Shown: positions 25,620-38,280 of the stretch, one piece after another
Position numbering within the stretch: the stretch's first letter is position 1
How the letters are laid out: each line of letters opens with the position of its first letter
Source: Arion vulgaris
Taxonomy: Eukaryota > Mollusca > Gastropoda > Stylommatophora > Arionidae
Length of the DNA stretch: 64,000 nucleotides
Direction of reading: 5' to 3'
Assembly (NCBI GenBank): GCA_020796225.1
Contig: CM036754.1
Coordinates: forward strand, 39,674,279 to 39,738,278
The notes under the pieces: generated by a model
Told to the model about the DNA's origin: nothing
Seen by the model: the letters and a program-made list of their open reading frames with translations, nothing else
The model's database searches: none
Translations under genes and position numbers: made by a program

Positions 25620-27905
25620 CAGATGTAACACTATCTCTGTTACAGCTAGTCTCTCTCACATGTAACACTATCTCCATAACAACTAGTATCTCTCATACAT
25701 GTAACACTATCTCTGTAACAATTAGTCTCTCTCACACATGCAACACTATCTTTGTAACAACTAGTCTCTCACACATGTAACACTATCTCTGTAACAACTA
25801 GTCTCTCTCACATGTAACACTATCTCTGTAACAACTAGTCTCTCACACATGTAACACTATCTCTAACAACTAGTCTCTCTCACATGTAACACTATCTCTA
25901 ACAACTAGTCTCTCACACACATGTAACACTATCTCTGTAACAACTAGTCTCTCACACATGTAACACTATCTCTGTAACAATTAGTCTCTCACACATGTAA
26001 CACTATCTCTAACAACTAGTCTCTCACACATGTAACACTATCTCTGTAACAACTAGTCTCTCTCACACATGTAACACTATCTCTAACAACTAGTCTCTCT
26101 CACATGTAACACTATCTCTAACAACTAGTCTCTTCACACACTGTAACACTATCTCCTAACAACTAGTCTCTCACACATGTAAACTATCTCTGTAATAACT
26201 AGTCTCTCACACACATGTAACACTATCTCTGTAACAACTAGTCTCTCACACATGAACACTATTCTGTAACAACTAGTCTCTCTCACATTAACACTATCTC
26301 AACAACTAGTCTCTCACAATGTAACATATCTCTGTAATAACTAGTCTCTCTACACATGTAACACTATCTCTAACAACTAGTCTCTACACATGTAACACTA
26401 TCTCTAATAACTAGTCTCTCATACATGTAACACTATCTCATAACAACTAGTATCTCTCACACATGCAACACTATCTCTTGTAACAACTAGTCTCTCACAC
26501 ATGTAACACTATCTCTAATCACTAGTCTCAACACATGTAACATATCTCTGTAACAACTAGTCTCTAACATTAACACTATCTCGTAAAACTAGTCTCTCAC
26601 ATACATGTAACACTACTCTAACAACTAGTCTCTCACACATGTAAACACTATCTCTAACTAGTCTCTCTCACACATGTAACACTATCTCTAACAACTAGTC
26701 TCTCATACATGTAACACTATCTCTAACAACTAGTCTCCCACATGTAACACTACTCTACAAACTAGTCTCTCTCATGTAACACTATCTCTGTAACAACTAG
26801 TCTCTCAATACATGTAACACTATCTCTGTAACAACTAGTCTCAACACATGTAACACTATCTCTGTAACAACTAGTCTCACACACATGTAACACTATCTCT
26901 GTAACAACTAGTCTCTCACACATGTAACACTATCTCTAACAACTAGTCTCTCATACATGTAACACTATCTCTAACAACTAGTATCTCTCACACATGTAAC
27001 ACTATCTCTGTAACAACTAGTCTCTCACACATGTAACACTATCTCTGTAACAACTAGTCTCTCACACACATGTAACACTATCTCTGTAACAACTAGTCTC
27101 TCTCACACATGTAACACTATCTCTGTAACAACTAGTCTCTCTCATACATGTAACACTATCTCTAACAACTAGTCTCTCACACATGTAACACTATCTCTAA
27201 CAACTAGTCTCTCACACATGTAACACTATCTCTGTAACAACTAGTCTCTCACACATGTAACACTATCTCTGTAACAACTAGTCTCTCTCACACATGTAAC
27301 ACTATCTCTGTAACAACTAGTCTCTCACACATGTAACACTATCTCTGTAACAACTAGTCTCTCACACATGTAACACTATCTCTGTAACAACTAGTCTCTC
27401 ACACATGTAACACTATCTCTGTAACAACTAGTCTCTCACACATGTAACACTATCTCTGTAACAACTAGTCTCTCACACATGTAACACTATCTCTGTAACA
27501 ACTAGTCTCTCACACATGTAACACTATCTCTAACAACTAGTCTCTCACACATGTAACACTATCTCTGTAACAACTAGTCTCTCTCACACATGTAACACTA
27601 TCTCTGTAACAACTAGTCTCTCACACATGTAACACTATCTCTGTAACAACTAGTCTCTCACACATGTAACACTATCTCTGTAACAACTAGTCTCTCTCAC
27701 ACATGTAACACTATCTCTGTAACAACTAGTCTCTCACACATGTAACACTATCTCTGTAACAACTAGTCTCTCACACATGTAACACTATCTCTGTAACAAC
27801 TAGTCTCTCACACATGTAACACTATCTCTGTAACAACTAGTCTCTCTCATACATGTAACACTATCTCTAACAACTAGTCTCTCACACATGTAACACTATC
27901 TCTGT
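25620..27905 (+). repeat. 37-bp satellite array, about 60 copies
   Basis: Unit ctctcacacatgtaacactatctctgtaacaactagt with 33-41 bp variants (gt deletion, extra tc). Nearly every unit holds an ACTAGT (SpeI) site. The section at about 26,120-26,800 is noisy and deletion-rich, while both ends are regular. Confidence 0.95.
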
Positions 27906-28086
27906 AAATAACTGCACATTTGTTTTCGTGTCTTCTACACACCTGAACCCTGTCATCCAATCCCGCTAGCATAAACCATATATAACAATCCCGCTAGCAT
28001 AAACCATATATAATAATAAATGCTAGCATAAACCATATATAATAATAAATGCTAGCATAAACCATATATAATAATAAATGCTAGCA
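27906..28086 (+). repeat. 29-bp tandem repeat, about five copies
   Basis: gctagcataaaccatatataataataaat repeated from about 27966 right after the 37-bp array; the first copies differ slightly. Confidence 0.9.
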
Positions 28087-28904
28087 TTCTCGGCCAAATC
28101 ATAATTTCCTCTTCTAACACATGACACTATATATTTGCCAATCAGGCAATAGTAAGGACAGATGTAGTACAAATTTAGATTAGACTTAACTGTAAAACGA
28201 AACAAACCAAATTGGCTTACTAAAAATTCAAATGCATCTATTATATGGCATCTGCTTGGTGAATCCCTGCTGGAGACAAAACTCTGAAACAAGTAAAGTG
28301 TAGTTTGGTCTGTGGTTGTCAACTTTCAAAGACCTTTCTGTGTTTGTTTACTCTGGCAGAATGTGAGGTGAAATGCATGCTAGGTGGTATTGTGTGCAGG
28401 TAACTAACCCTTGCTCCTCAAATATTGAGTATAATTGTTGCCCCTGTAAGGTTGAGCTTGTACAAACCTGGTGACAATGATGGTCGCATCTGTAGCCGTC
28501 TTGGGTTGAGCCACAGCAAACTCTAGATAACTAGGCCAGACAACTGACTGGGGATTCCTGACCTAGATCAGACAAGGGGCTGGAAATTACAGATGTTTAA
28601 TAAAACACTACATGCTTTATTGCAATTTTACTCAATTCTGTGAGTCTATGGTTATTTATTGGTGAAAAATATTCATAATATTGATATTCCTTATTGTTAA
28701 ACTTAACTTGTTGCCTAATATAACTTCGATTTAGAATTTTGTGTTGATTTTAAAATGAATTCGTCTATATACAACAATTCTGGAATGCGAGGTCACGTGG
28801 TGTAGTTGTGGTCTGAGTTCCCATAATTTTTACCTGAGTCCGAAGGCCCATAAGTTTATAGCTGGCTCTGGTTAAGCACTCCAGAAGATCTGACCTAGTC
28901 TATA
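28087..28904. other. Unassigned AT-rich stretch
   Basis: No family motif. A good splice-acceptor/donor pair at 28358/28400 brackets a 40-nt open segment, but it does not resemble the XRN2 tail. Confidence 0.3.
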
Positions 28905-29290
28905 GATTATTTATCCTGTTGATATTTTGATGAAGCTGCTGACAAAGCGGCGGAGAAGATCATTAATGCCTTTGAATGCAAATGCTACAGAAGAGTACTT
29001 AGAATATCATGCACAGAGAAAAGAACAAATGCTTCTGTTCTGCAACAGCTTGATATTAAAGAGAGTTGACTATTAAAGAACATAAAATCATGGAAAATTA
29101 AATATTTCGGATACATCAAGCGACAGGAGGGCCTAGAGAAGATAATTGTGGATGGAATGATGGGCGCAAGATATCATTAACGACCTGAGAATGACTGCTG
29201 CTGACGCCGGTCAACTTGGACAGAACAGAGAGTTTTTCAGAACTGTTGTGGTGGGAGCCAAGTTCCGTAAGGGACAAGCTACTTAATGAT
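28905..29290 (+). mobile_element. LINE C-terminal fragment (MTAADAGQL type)
   Basis: Frames NDLRMTAADAGQLGQNRE and an upstream EEYLEYHAQRKEQ-like segment match 59040-59405 and reversed 35745-36200. Many frame breaks. Confidence 0.65.
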
Positions 29291-29514
29291 GATAAATACT
29301 TTTCTGTAACGTCCTTAATTCTCTTAATAAATCTCGCTATCTATAACTTCACTGTTCCATGCTACACCTTCCTTTGTCTTACCGTATGAACGCCCACCAC
29401 TTTGAAGCAAGTATATTATTCTGTATTTTTGTTATGTGAATTGTTTCGTGTCTCTAGTAAAACGAGTCCTTTAAAAGAAAAAAACCCAACTAAATAAACT
29501 TACTTCCAATGTCC

Positions 29515-29960
29515 CAGTTGATCAGAACTTCATCAAATATCATCATCAAATAGCTTGTCTTGAGCAGAACGTTGCCACCCCAACAGTTTTTCGGAATTTC
29601 TCTCTCTTGTAGGCCAGATGCGCCCCGCCTCTGCAACCGTCATGTTCGAACCATCAGTTACATGCTGAATCCATCTTCTTCATTGTCTTCCTCTTTTCTT
29701 CTTTGCTGGTATGCTTCCTTCCATGATTGTCTTCTCCAGCCCGTACTGTCTTTTTTATATGTCCAAAATATCTCAATTTTCTCTTCCTTATTTGTAGCAT
29801 CAGTCAGTTTTCTTTGATTTTGAGTTCTTTTTGTGAAGATCTATTTGTTTTCTTCTATGTACATGATATATTGATGACTCTTCTGTAACACTTATATTCA
29901 AAAGCACATATATGTTTTTCCACTGCCTTATAAATGTCCATACTTCACATCCATACATTG
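29515..29960 (-). mobile_element. LINE C-terminal fragment
   Basis: Reverse copy of the same family; begins with the ctgctcaagacaagctatttgatg end and carries the characteristic 'acatataaaaaagacagtacgg' region. Confidence 0.65.
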
Positions 29961-30635
29961 CCACTGGGAATATGCATGCTCATAGTATAACCCCCCAAAA
30001 ACATCATTATAGTTCAGTCAAGAAATCAATACTGGTCTTGTGTCAACCCCAACTGAAAGTTGCGCAGAAGAAGAACACCTGCGTTGGTTTTTGTATAAAG
30101 AATATAGTCAAAGGATAAGAAGAGAGGCCAGTTGTTCCTCGATGTAGTATTCAAATATTTTGTGACAATCTGAATATTATCCATTTCTGATTCATCACAA
30201 AAGTCGTGCCCTCTACTTCAAGTTTATCCCATCTATTATTCCAATGCTCGCTGTCATCACCTTCAGAATCGGCCCACCGTTATTTAAGTTTATAATTGAC
30301 TCTCTTTTTAGTTTAAAGGTCTGCTCAGAGCTGGAGAGCAAGGCAAATAAAATGAATGGAAGTTAGATGCTGTTGATAGGGAGACACTTGAGAATTGTAA
30401 AAGCCTTAATAAGATAGTGTTATGGCACAGGGTGGGAGTTTGTCTTAATTTGGAGGCTAGAAAACATAGTTTAGGATGAATGGCTTAGACGGTTACTCTA
30501 AGGGTGCATGTTGCTCTAAGATTGTTTTGTATGTGTTTTAGCTCTTATAGTGTACAACGGAAGGGGAAAAGGTTCGAGTGTCTGGTAGATTCGGTTTGCG
30601 ATGTTGTTGAAATAGTCAACGTAAAGTGAAAACTG
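29961..30635. other. Unassigned stretch
   Basis: No recognisable gene or element apart from AT-rich sequence and short open frames. Confidence 0.3.
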
Positions 30636-31165
30636 TATCTCACGAAGGGATATGAGAGAGAGAGGGGAGGGATTATTCCTCGATCTTCTGGTCACGAAGG
30701 GATAGATAGAGAGAGAGAGAGAGGAAGGTATCATTCTTATATCTTCTGGCCACGAAGGGATAGATAGAGAGAGAGAGAGGAAGGTATCATTCTTATATCT
30801 TCTGGTCACGAAGAGATATGAGAGAGAGAGGAAGGTATCATTCTTATATCTTCTGGTCACGAAGAGATATGAGAGAGAGAGAGGAAGGTATCATTCTTAT
30901 ATCTTCTGGTCACGAAGGATATGAAATAGAGAGAGAGAGGAGAAGAGGGAAGTATATTCTTATATCTTCTGGTCACGAAGAGTGAATGAGAGAGAGAGAG
31001 GAAGGTATCATTCTTATATCTTCTGGCCACGAAGAGATATGAGAAGAGAGAGGAGAAGAGAGAAGAGAAGGAAGGTATCATTCTTATATCTTCTGGTAGA
31101 AGGAAGAGAGAGAGAGAAGAGAGGAAGGTATCATTCTTATATCTTCTGGTCACGAAGGGATAAGG
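30636..31165 (+). repeat. 53-bp purine-rich tandem repeat, about ten copies
   Basis: Unit: gagagagagagaggaaggtatcattcttatatcttctggtcacgaagggatat (about 50-57 bp). GA tracts vary in length. Unit length gives long but spurious open frames on both strands. Confidence 0.9.
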
Positions 31166-31789
31166 GAGGTCTTTCCGTCCTCTTCTCTTTCTCTGTCTAC
31201 AGTTCGTCCCCATGTCTCTATAGGTCATCCCACCCATCTTGCCTCCCAGATTCTATTTCAGAAGCACATGTGGGTGTCTGGTCTTCTGCATTCTTACAGT
31301 ATGTCCCAACCACTTACATCTCATACGTCTTATTTCCTTGTTGATAGTTTTGATGCCTGTGCGCTGAATCTTTCCCATCTTCTTCTTCTTCTTGTCTAAG
31401 AACTTGTGCTATGAAGCGTCGTGGAAAGTTTGTGTTCCATTTGTTGGGCCAACTCTATCACTGTAGCTGCTGTGTGTCCATGCTATCGTAGCATTTTCTT
31501 TGATGTTATCTGTCCATCTGCACCCTGACATACCTCCCGATCTCCTTACTATCTATATTGACTTCATTGTATCGGGTTCTCTCCATATGACTTGGCGCCT
31601 CTCCATATGACTTGGCTCCTCTCCATATGACTTGGCTCCTCACCAGAAATGACACTCCTACCTCCGAGAATATTATATAAATCACCAACTGCCTAGCTCA
31701 CTAACAATCATATGGATCTCAGAATTAAAAATGCACTCGTGAACAGAACGGCGATGTACTTAAACCTACAAATCTGAGGTGGTCACACC
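31166..31789. other. Unassigned stretch with a 20-bp triplet repeat
   Basis: Contains ctccatatgacttggcgcct three times (31581-31640) and a short reversed SINE-B piece near 31730-31765 (actcgtgaacagaacggcg). Confidence 0.5.
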
Positions 31790-32072
31790 GGATCAGATCT
31801 GATCTAGTTGCTATATTCCGCCTCCGTACCGGACAGACAAGCTTCGCGCCCACATGTTTAACAAATTTAAAATTGGAACAACTAGCCTGTGACCCTGCGA
31901 AAAGGCAGACATGACGGCAGAGCACATACTGCAAGATTGCCAATTGATAGCAGGCCTAAGAAAAGAAACCTGGCCTGAAAACACAGTGCTTCGCGAGAAG
32001 CTGTACGGAGGAACGGAGCCCCTTAAAACAACGGTAGCATTCATGCTAAAATATGGTTCATCAGCAGTCTAG
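31790..32072 (+). mobile_element. LINE ORF2 C-terminus (LRTGQ...[15 protein letters not shown])
   Basis: VAIFRLRTGQT, one frameshift, RAHMFNKFKIGTTSL, TGA in place of the first Cys codon, then [35 protein letters not shown] and the terminal TAG at 32070-32072. Confidence 0.8.
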
Positions 32073-32956
32073 GCGGGGATCGAGAGAGATCTGATCTGGA
32101 GAAAACCGTGAGAAGGCTGCGGTTATACGCCGTGGTCTGGATTCGAACACGACCTTTGGAACAGAAGGCAACGGTTTATCCACTCACCGATATCTATATA
32201 TCTGTCAATATCAAGTTTCTTTCATTTGTTGATCAGTCAGATATCTCCTTACTAATCACGGTATTCCTGGTATTGTAAAACTACAATACTTTGTTTTTAC
32301 TTGTTTCGCCTGTGTTAATTCACCATTTATTTGAGAATCTTGTCTGGTTTTTATCTTTGCCGATCTCTCAATACTAGACATGGGGAAAAAATAATATGGC
32401 AAACCAGTTTTATTTGAAAGAAAGGATGGAATGAGGTGAGACGTTAAAAACAGAAGTTATCTAGGAATGACTGAGATTGAGAGAAAAGAAAGGAGAAGGA
32501 AATATAAGACGAACTAGAACTAGCCATCGGAGCCAAACTCTCTTCAAGTCCAAATTAGCACTTATGCCAAGTTTTCAAGTAGCATCCAGAGAGATCCTAG
32601 ACGTCAGAGGTTCATGAAAAGACCCTCATTACCGGCCTGTGTAACTGGCGAGGAGTTGAAGGGCCGTAAGCATCAGCAGGGCTTTGCCTTGCTGTATTGC
32701 ACCAGGCCCCGCTGATGAAAGTTTTGTGTGTCCTATGGGGTCGTATGTCTGCTTGTGTGTGTGTGTGTGTGTCTTGTTAATGTATTCTTGCAAAGCATGC
32801 AAGATATAGAATATGCCATTAAAAAGAACCGGACTCATAAAATTATAAGAAGCTTTTATAAGTGATTGCAATAACGATACATTCTGTAAAAAATATCGCT
32901 ATCAGACGAAGTGTCGTCTTCATATGAAAGGTTGAATGTAAGATAAGTTTTACGTC
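32073..32956. other. Unassigned stretch with a reversed tRNA-like SINE head
   Basis: 32100-32195 reversed reads gagtggataaacc...gtcgtgttcgaatccagacc, an A/B-box pair of an unplaced SINE. The rest, including a short GT microsatellite at 32755-32772, was not assigned. Confidence 0.4.
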
Positions 32957-33180
32957 TCTGTGTTGCCGGGGTCCTCAGGGGGAGCAAAGAATAGTAACAC
33001 TGGCCTGCAAGGCATGTAGGACTAAGGTATGGGCCTAGGGAAGCTACCCTAGTAAATAAAAGGTTGCAGAAGTAGGATGTGCTGCCTACTTGTAGGTGCA
33101 TAACTGGCAGAACATCAATCGCTCTTAGGTCTGATCACATAGAGTGGTTTAATAAGTGGTCGTTATGCTAGCGTTCGAAA
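32957..33180 (+). mobile_element. SINE-A copy, several small deletions
   Basis: tgtgttgccggggtcctcaggggg through gcgttcgaaaag, with five or more short deletions relative to other copies. Confidence 0.78.
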
Positions 33181-33202
33181 AGACAATCTTTAACATTTTC
33201 TT

Positions 33203-33304
33203 GTTTGTGTTCGTTCTTAGCAAACTAGTTATCCAATCTTCGTGGTATGTCAGGTTTGTGTTCGTTCTTAGCAAACTAGTTATCCAATCTTCGTGGTATG
33301 TCAG
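33203..33304 (+). repeat. 51-bp tandem duplication
   Basis: gtttgtgttcgttcttagca starts at 33203 and again at 33254 with no differences over 51 bp. Confidence 0.9.
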
Positions 33305-34283
33305 GTTTGCGCCAAGAACGTGAGTACGTTGCACACATATTAGACTCCTACTGCATGTAGGACAGGCACATCCGAATCTCGACTAAAATGTATGCATTAA
33401 CTCCTACAATACGAATCGTCACTTGACAAACCATTCAGTCAGTACCAGTTTTTCGACAAGTTATCTCATATGCCAAAGTGTTTTATTTAGAATGAGAACT
33501 ATTCACAAGATCCGTTTGATGCTGTTTGTGTATTAATTCTTTGTATAATACAACAGCAATATTTATAAAACATATCTTTCAACTCTGCACATTCTGATAT
33601 ATTACATAGTAGTTTGTTGAAGACATGTGCTCCGTTGGGAGTTGAAAGGTGAAGAATAAGAAGGACATAGTACTACATTAAAGATACTATTCCCCCCACC
33701 CAAAAAAACAACCCAGCATTTAAAAACATGATTTTGATGTTGCATAAACCTCTTTTCTCATCACGTGTGTATACTAAAAGTTAATTTTACACACATTTAT
33801 ACAGACGGTAAAAGAAAATTTCACAAACAAACAAACAAAAACCCACTTTATTTGTATTTATGTAATTTTGGTGGTCCGGTATGAATTCAGATCCGCCGTA
33901 GTCGTGGTGACTAATATGACGCCTCTGATATTTTGCGTGAAGGCTTGCTTTCCTTATTACCGGTGTCCTTCCCTGTTCAGCCGAACCGGACTTGAGAGGT
34001 AAAACCCCAGTTGAAAGTACCACATCTAGAGTTATACTGTAATATGAGTTTCAGATCTGATAAGACATAGAGAGGCTGTTAGAGGTGATTCATGCCATGT
34101 CTATTGTAATGCTACAACACTTATGTAACCTGTTGCTTTTGTCACATCTATTTCATTTCCAATGTTGTCTAACTCATATCTGCTTACCCACAACCTTCAC
34201 ATTCTAATGTGATTTGTTTATAATACTCGTTTACTTCCTACATACAATATGGTAAAAGACCACACAAAGGGGTTCAAATGCGG
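33305..34283. other. Unassigned AT-rich stretch
   Basis: Only short open frames and an A/C-rich run (33,690-33,720); no motif recognised. Confidence 0.3.
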
Positions 34284-34420
34284 ATTCACTTCATTGCATG
34301 TGGTTCCCCCATATGGTTTCGTTCCTGTCAGCATAGATGGCATGCCCCAACCTTCAGTACTACAGGCAATCGACTTCGGCTTTGAGACACCTGAAGGGTA
34401 TAAGTATGATGTTGTAATTG
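34284..34420 (-). mobile_element. SINE-B 3' fragment
   Basis: Starts tcacttcattgcatgtggtt, as reversed SINE-B ends do, and continues with caaccttcagtactac. Confidence 0.5.
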
Positions 34421-34449
34421 TAGGATAACATGGACACTTTTTATAAAGC

Positions 34450-34672
34450 GTCTCAAGGCAAAGGATTGCACCGGGTATCTCCCATATCGCTCAGTCTCTT
34501 TTCGCAGAAAGGACACGCCACCTACCGAGAGTATTGCACAAAGAACGAATTCATATCACCGACAACAATCCTATGACTATATAGAAAAATACACTCGTAC
34601 AGACGACGCGGTCAGAATCGAACCCACGATCTTCAGAACACAAGGCAAACGGCTTAGCCACACATTCATCGA
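34450..34672 (-). mobile_element. SINE-B, near full-length
   Basis: Reverse reads gtggctaagccgtttgcctt, gatcgtgggttcgattctgac (A and B boxes), tcatatcaccgacaacaatcct in + orientation, and ends at the cccggtgcaatcctt block. Confidence 0.72.
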
Positions 34673-35035
34673 CACTTTTTATACATCAAACTAAAGCTTT
34701 GTATGTGAGGGGTGCCACATACATATGTGCGTGTGTATGTGTGTGTGTATGTATATTTATTATATATATATAATGTGAGAGAGAGAGAGTGTGTGTGTAT
34801 GTATGAGTGAGGTTGTGTAACAATAGATAGATGGATGGTAGAAATAGAAATCTGGTGCTTACTTTGATGAAAAGATAGATAGATATGGATAGACACACAG
34901 ATATAAATTGGGGAAGAATTTCGCATTGGATCCGACATGAATGGATAGATGGAGTGGCGTGGGGCTAATATTTCGCCCAGCGCATGAGATGAAGAAACGA
35001 AATCACTACACCGATGTCCATTAATGACCTGCCGG
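34673..35035. repeat. Microsatellite-rich stretch
   Basis: GTATGTGTGTGTGTATG-type and (TA)n, (GA)n runs at 34,725-34,800, then (TAGA)n-like sequence to about 34,890; nothing coding. Confidence 0.7.
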
Positions 35036-35744
35036 TCGTGACAGTTGCTTACAATAACCATCACTGGACGCGACCGATCCGAGAGCCTTCTCCAGCTCAT
35101 CCTGAAGGACTCTCGTCACTGTCCAGGAAAACTCGTGTCCAACACAAGCTCTGTTCTGACAGAATGGACCGAGCCGTCCAGCGGTGACAGAATGAACGGG
35201 GCTGATCGCCGGCCTCATTTTTATTTTTTTTATTTAATCCATTTCTTTCTTCATCACGTCCTCTAGAAACAGCCTCTAGTGCATCGAAGGAAAAATTGCC
35301 TTTGTTTGTCCTCCATCTTCTGTCTGGTTTGCCTTCTCCTTTTTTTTGTGGCTATCTTTTCAATCATTTTTATTCTCCTGGTTTGCTCTGTAAAGCACGT
35401 CAGAGAACGAGCTCACAGACAAACACAAAATCAATATGCTTCTTCTTTTTTATATATCTTCAAACAAACAAACAAAAATCATCCACAAATTAGAAAACTT
35501 GTGACGTGAAAGGTTAGTTAGTTAGTTAGACGTCCAGCTTATCATCTCCCCACTGAGCATAGGGATACAACCATTGCTTCAGATTGATTCTTACATAATA
35601 CATTTTTGTATAAATATGATATATCGGAAAATAGACAAACTGGACAACATCCCTCCCCCAAAAATATATTGAAAGGGAGGGATGTTGACCTGTCCATCTC
35701 ACAGTATTTAGATGTGAATATTTGTTATGGAAAATATTATCCAT
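35036..35744. other. Unassigned stretch
   Basis: Short frames at 35045-35266 (+) and 35526-35753 (-) show no motif; pyrimidine-rich sequence explains the hydrophobic reading at 35,280-35,500. A gggagggatgtt inverted repeat (about 35,650 and 35,676) is present. Confidence 0.3.
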
Positions 35745-36200
35745 CATCATCAAATAGCTTGTCCTGAGCAGAACTTTGCCACCCCAACAGTCCTTCAGAA
35801 TTTCTATCTCTCGTAGGCCAGATGTCCCGCCTCTGCAGCCGTCATGTTCAAACCATTAGTTACATCCTGAATCCATCTTCTCCGTGGTCTTCCTCTTCTC
35901 CTCTTAGCTGGTATGCCTCCTTCGATGATTGTCTTCTCCAACCCTTCGTGTCTCTTTATGTATGTCCAAATAACCTCAATTTCCTTTCTTATTTGTAGCA
36001 TTAGCCAGTTTTTTTTTTTAAATTTCTTTCTGGATATATCTATTCTCTTCTATGTTCTTGATAAACGAAGGACTCTTCTGTAACACTTATATTCAATGGC
36101 ACATAAATGTTTTCCCACTGCCTTGTTAAATGTCCATGCTTCACACCCATACGTTGCCACCGGCAATATGCATGCTCTTAGTATTCTGAGCTTTTTTTCC
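35745..36200 (-). mobile_element. LINE ORF2 C-terminus (KRRRGRPRRRWIQDVTNGLNM)
   Basis: Minus frame LQIRKEIEVIWTYIKRHEGL, then [20 protein letters not shown], then [15 protein letters not shown] common retrotransposon C-terminal end; best copy of this family here. Confidence 0.82.
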
Positions 36201-36439
36201 TATCAATTCTGTTCCATACTGTTTTTTTTTTTTTAAAGTCATGTTTGTTCTTCTTTTAATTTCCTTTATACCATTTCCATATTTTGTTAGTGAACCAAGA
36301 TATTCAAAACTGTTGCACATTTTCTACTTTCTCTTATCCAGCGAATACAACGTACTTGTATTAGGGAACTATTCCAATACAAAGTTTAGGAGGACATTCA
36401 CAAATGACAAATGTTTTCTATTCACTTGATTAATTCTGG

Positions 36440-37030
36440 TTGATATCCTCGCGAATTTGGACACGTCCATACGTACGTCATCCTTCAATACAACAACCAT
36501 CTCAATGTTCTTGCTCTGTATGTACCCAAGTCATGTATTATCTATCTGTCTGTCTATCATTTATCTGTCATCTTATCTTCTATCTATCTGTCGTTTATCT
36601 ATCTTCTGTCTATCCTATCTATATATCCCTATATGTCTGTCTATCTATCTATCAGAATTATTTCGCATGTACACTCAACTCTTTCTCTCTCACACACACA
36701 CACTCCATTCAGCTTTCTCTCTCTCTTTCTCACACACACACACCCACTCAGCTCTTCTTTTCTATCTCTCTCACTCACACACACATACATATACACATAC
36801 ACACTCAGCTCTCTCACTCTGTCAACCTCCTTTCATACACACAGACCCGGCACATGATAAATACATTCCCTGGTTGATAGATATACGCTCTCTAGAACAC
36901 ACTGACAGACGCTAAACTAGTCACATTTATCCACACGACCAGCTCTTGTACGTTCTCTCTCTCGTTCTTTCTCTGTCTGTCGGTCTTGTATACTGCGACA
37001 TTCGTTATTTCCTTTGCTCAACTCTCCCAC
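36440..37030 (+). repeat. Microsatellite cluster: (TCTA/TCTG)n and (CA)n/(CT)n
   Basis: 36,535-36,660 is tatctgtctatc-type; 36,690-36,800 alternates (CA)n and (CT)n. Open frames here are compositional. Confidence 0.85.
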
Positions 37031-37434
37031 CCCCGTTCCCTATCACACACCTCGTCATTCTGCCCAACTAAAAGGAGCCTGGCTCACGGCCCATCTCTTA
37101 TGTGTCGTCAGGGACACTTCTTTCCAGTTTGGCTCCCGCTTCTAGACATGTATCTTCGGTAATAAGCACGTGATGGTCGTGGGTGAGCAGCAGTAATTGG
37201 CCCTCGTACTTTCACGTATCACCTCTAGAAAGAGGATTGGTGAGGAGGACAGTAGACGACTGAAGGGGATCTAGAAAGTTCTTCAAATTGGAGTCAAAAC
37301 TCTTGTGGTGTGAAGTACCACCGCACATTTTTTTGGGTAACACTTTTTTTGGAGGGGGAAAATGGTTTGTTTTGGAACATATAAGTAGGAGAAGGTATAC
37401 ATGCTTCATATAATACTGTACATACATTGCAGTT
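37031..37434. other. Unassigned stretch
   Basis: Contains a short open minus frame at 37212-37427 and G/A-rich sequence before the 30-bp array; nothing recognised. Confidence 0.3.
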
Positions 37435-37439
37435 TGTCT

Positions 37440-37935
37440 TTTGTTCTATAAGGATGATTTTGTTAGTCATCCATTCTCTTAGAACGATATTGTTAGTCAT
37501 CCATTCTCTTAGGATGATATTGCTAGTCATCTATTCTCTTATGATGATATTGTTAGTTATCTATTCTCTTATGATGATATTGCTAGTCATCTATTCTCTT
37601 AGGATGATATTGTTAGTATCTATTCTCTTAAGGATGAAATTATTAGTCATGTATTCTCTATGATGATATTGTTAGCCATCTATTCTCTAGGATGATATTG
37701 TTAGTCATCTATTCTGTAAGGATGATATTGTTAGTCATGTATTCTCTAAGGATGATATTGTTAGTCATGTATTCTCTTATGATGATTTTTGTATGTATTC
37801 TCTTATGATGAATCTTGTTAGTCATGTATTTCCTTATGATGATATTATTATCATCTATTCTCTTAGGATATTATTAGTCATCTATTCTCTTATGATATTA
37901 TTAGTCATCTATTCTCTTATGATGATTTTTTGAGG
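37440..37935 (+). repeat. 30-bp minisatellite, about 16 copies
   Basis: Unit attctcttaggatgatattgttagtcatct. Regular at the left; shortened and irregular units after about 37,610. Confidence 0.92.
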
Positions 37936-38280
37936 TAACTTTGTTAATCATTAATTCCTTCGGCATTAGGCTGGGTTTTTTTCACTTCAGATACGAGCAT
38001 TGACATTCACAACTATGCATCTGTAGGGATATTTTTGTTGCTATTGTGTTGTTTTAATTCTGAGCTATATGGTTCATCTCTGTGTAATAACTTCTTTATT
38101 TCTGGCCTTCAGTTTTCTCTCAATTAACCAACGTGGTAATCACTTATCTCTATCAGATGGTCTTTATCCAGCAAAGGATACACGATAAATGTAATAGGAA
38201 TGAAAAATGCATCCTTCTCATTTTCGATCTACGTTTTAGTTTATTTAGTATTCCGTGTTTGTATTTGTTCTTTTGATACA
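37936..38280. other. Unassigned AT-rich stretch
   Basis: Nothing recognised. Confidence 0.3.

Noticed and set aside
28360..28399. Next XRN2 exon
   Set aside because: Borders and phase are acceptable, but the 40-nt peptide does not resemble the Gly/Arg/Gln tail; kept only as a weak candidate.
30516..31344. Frames of 114-126 codons across the purine-rich array
   Set aside because: Repeat translation; the unit carries GA microsatellite and differs in length among copies.
36440..36915. Two overlapping frames of about 150 codons rich in Leu, Ser, Thr and His
   Set aside because: Microsatellite translation of (TCTA)n, (CT)n and (CA)n; both frames are equally open.
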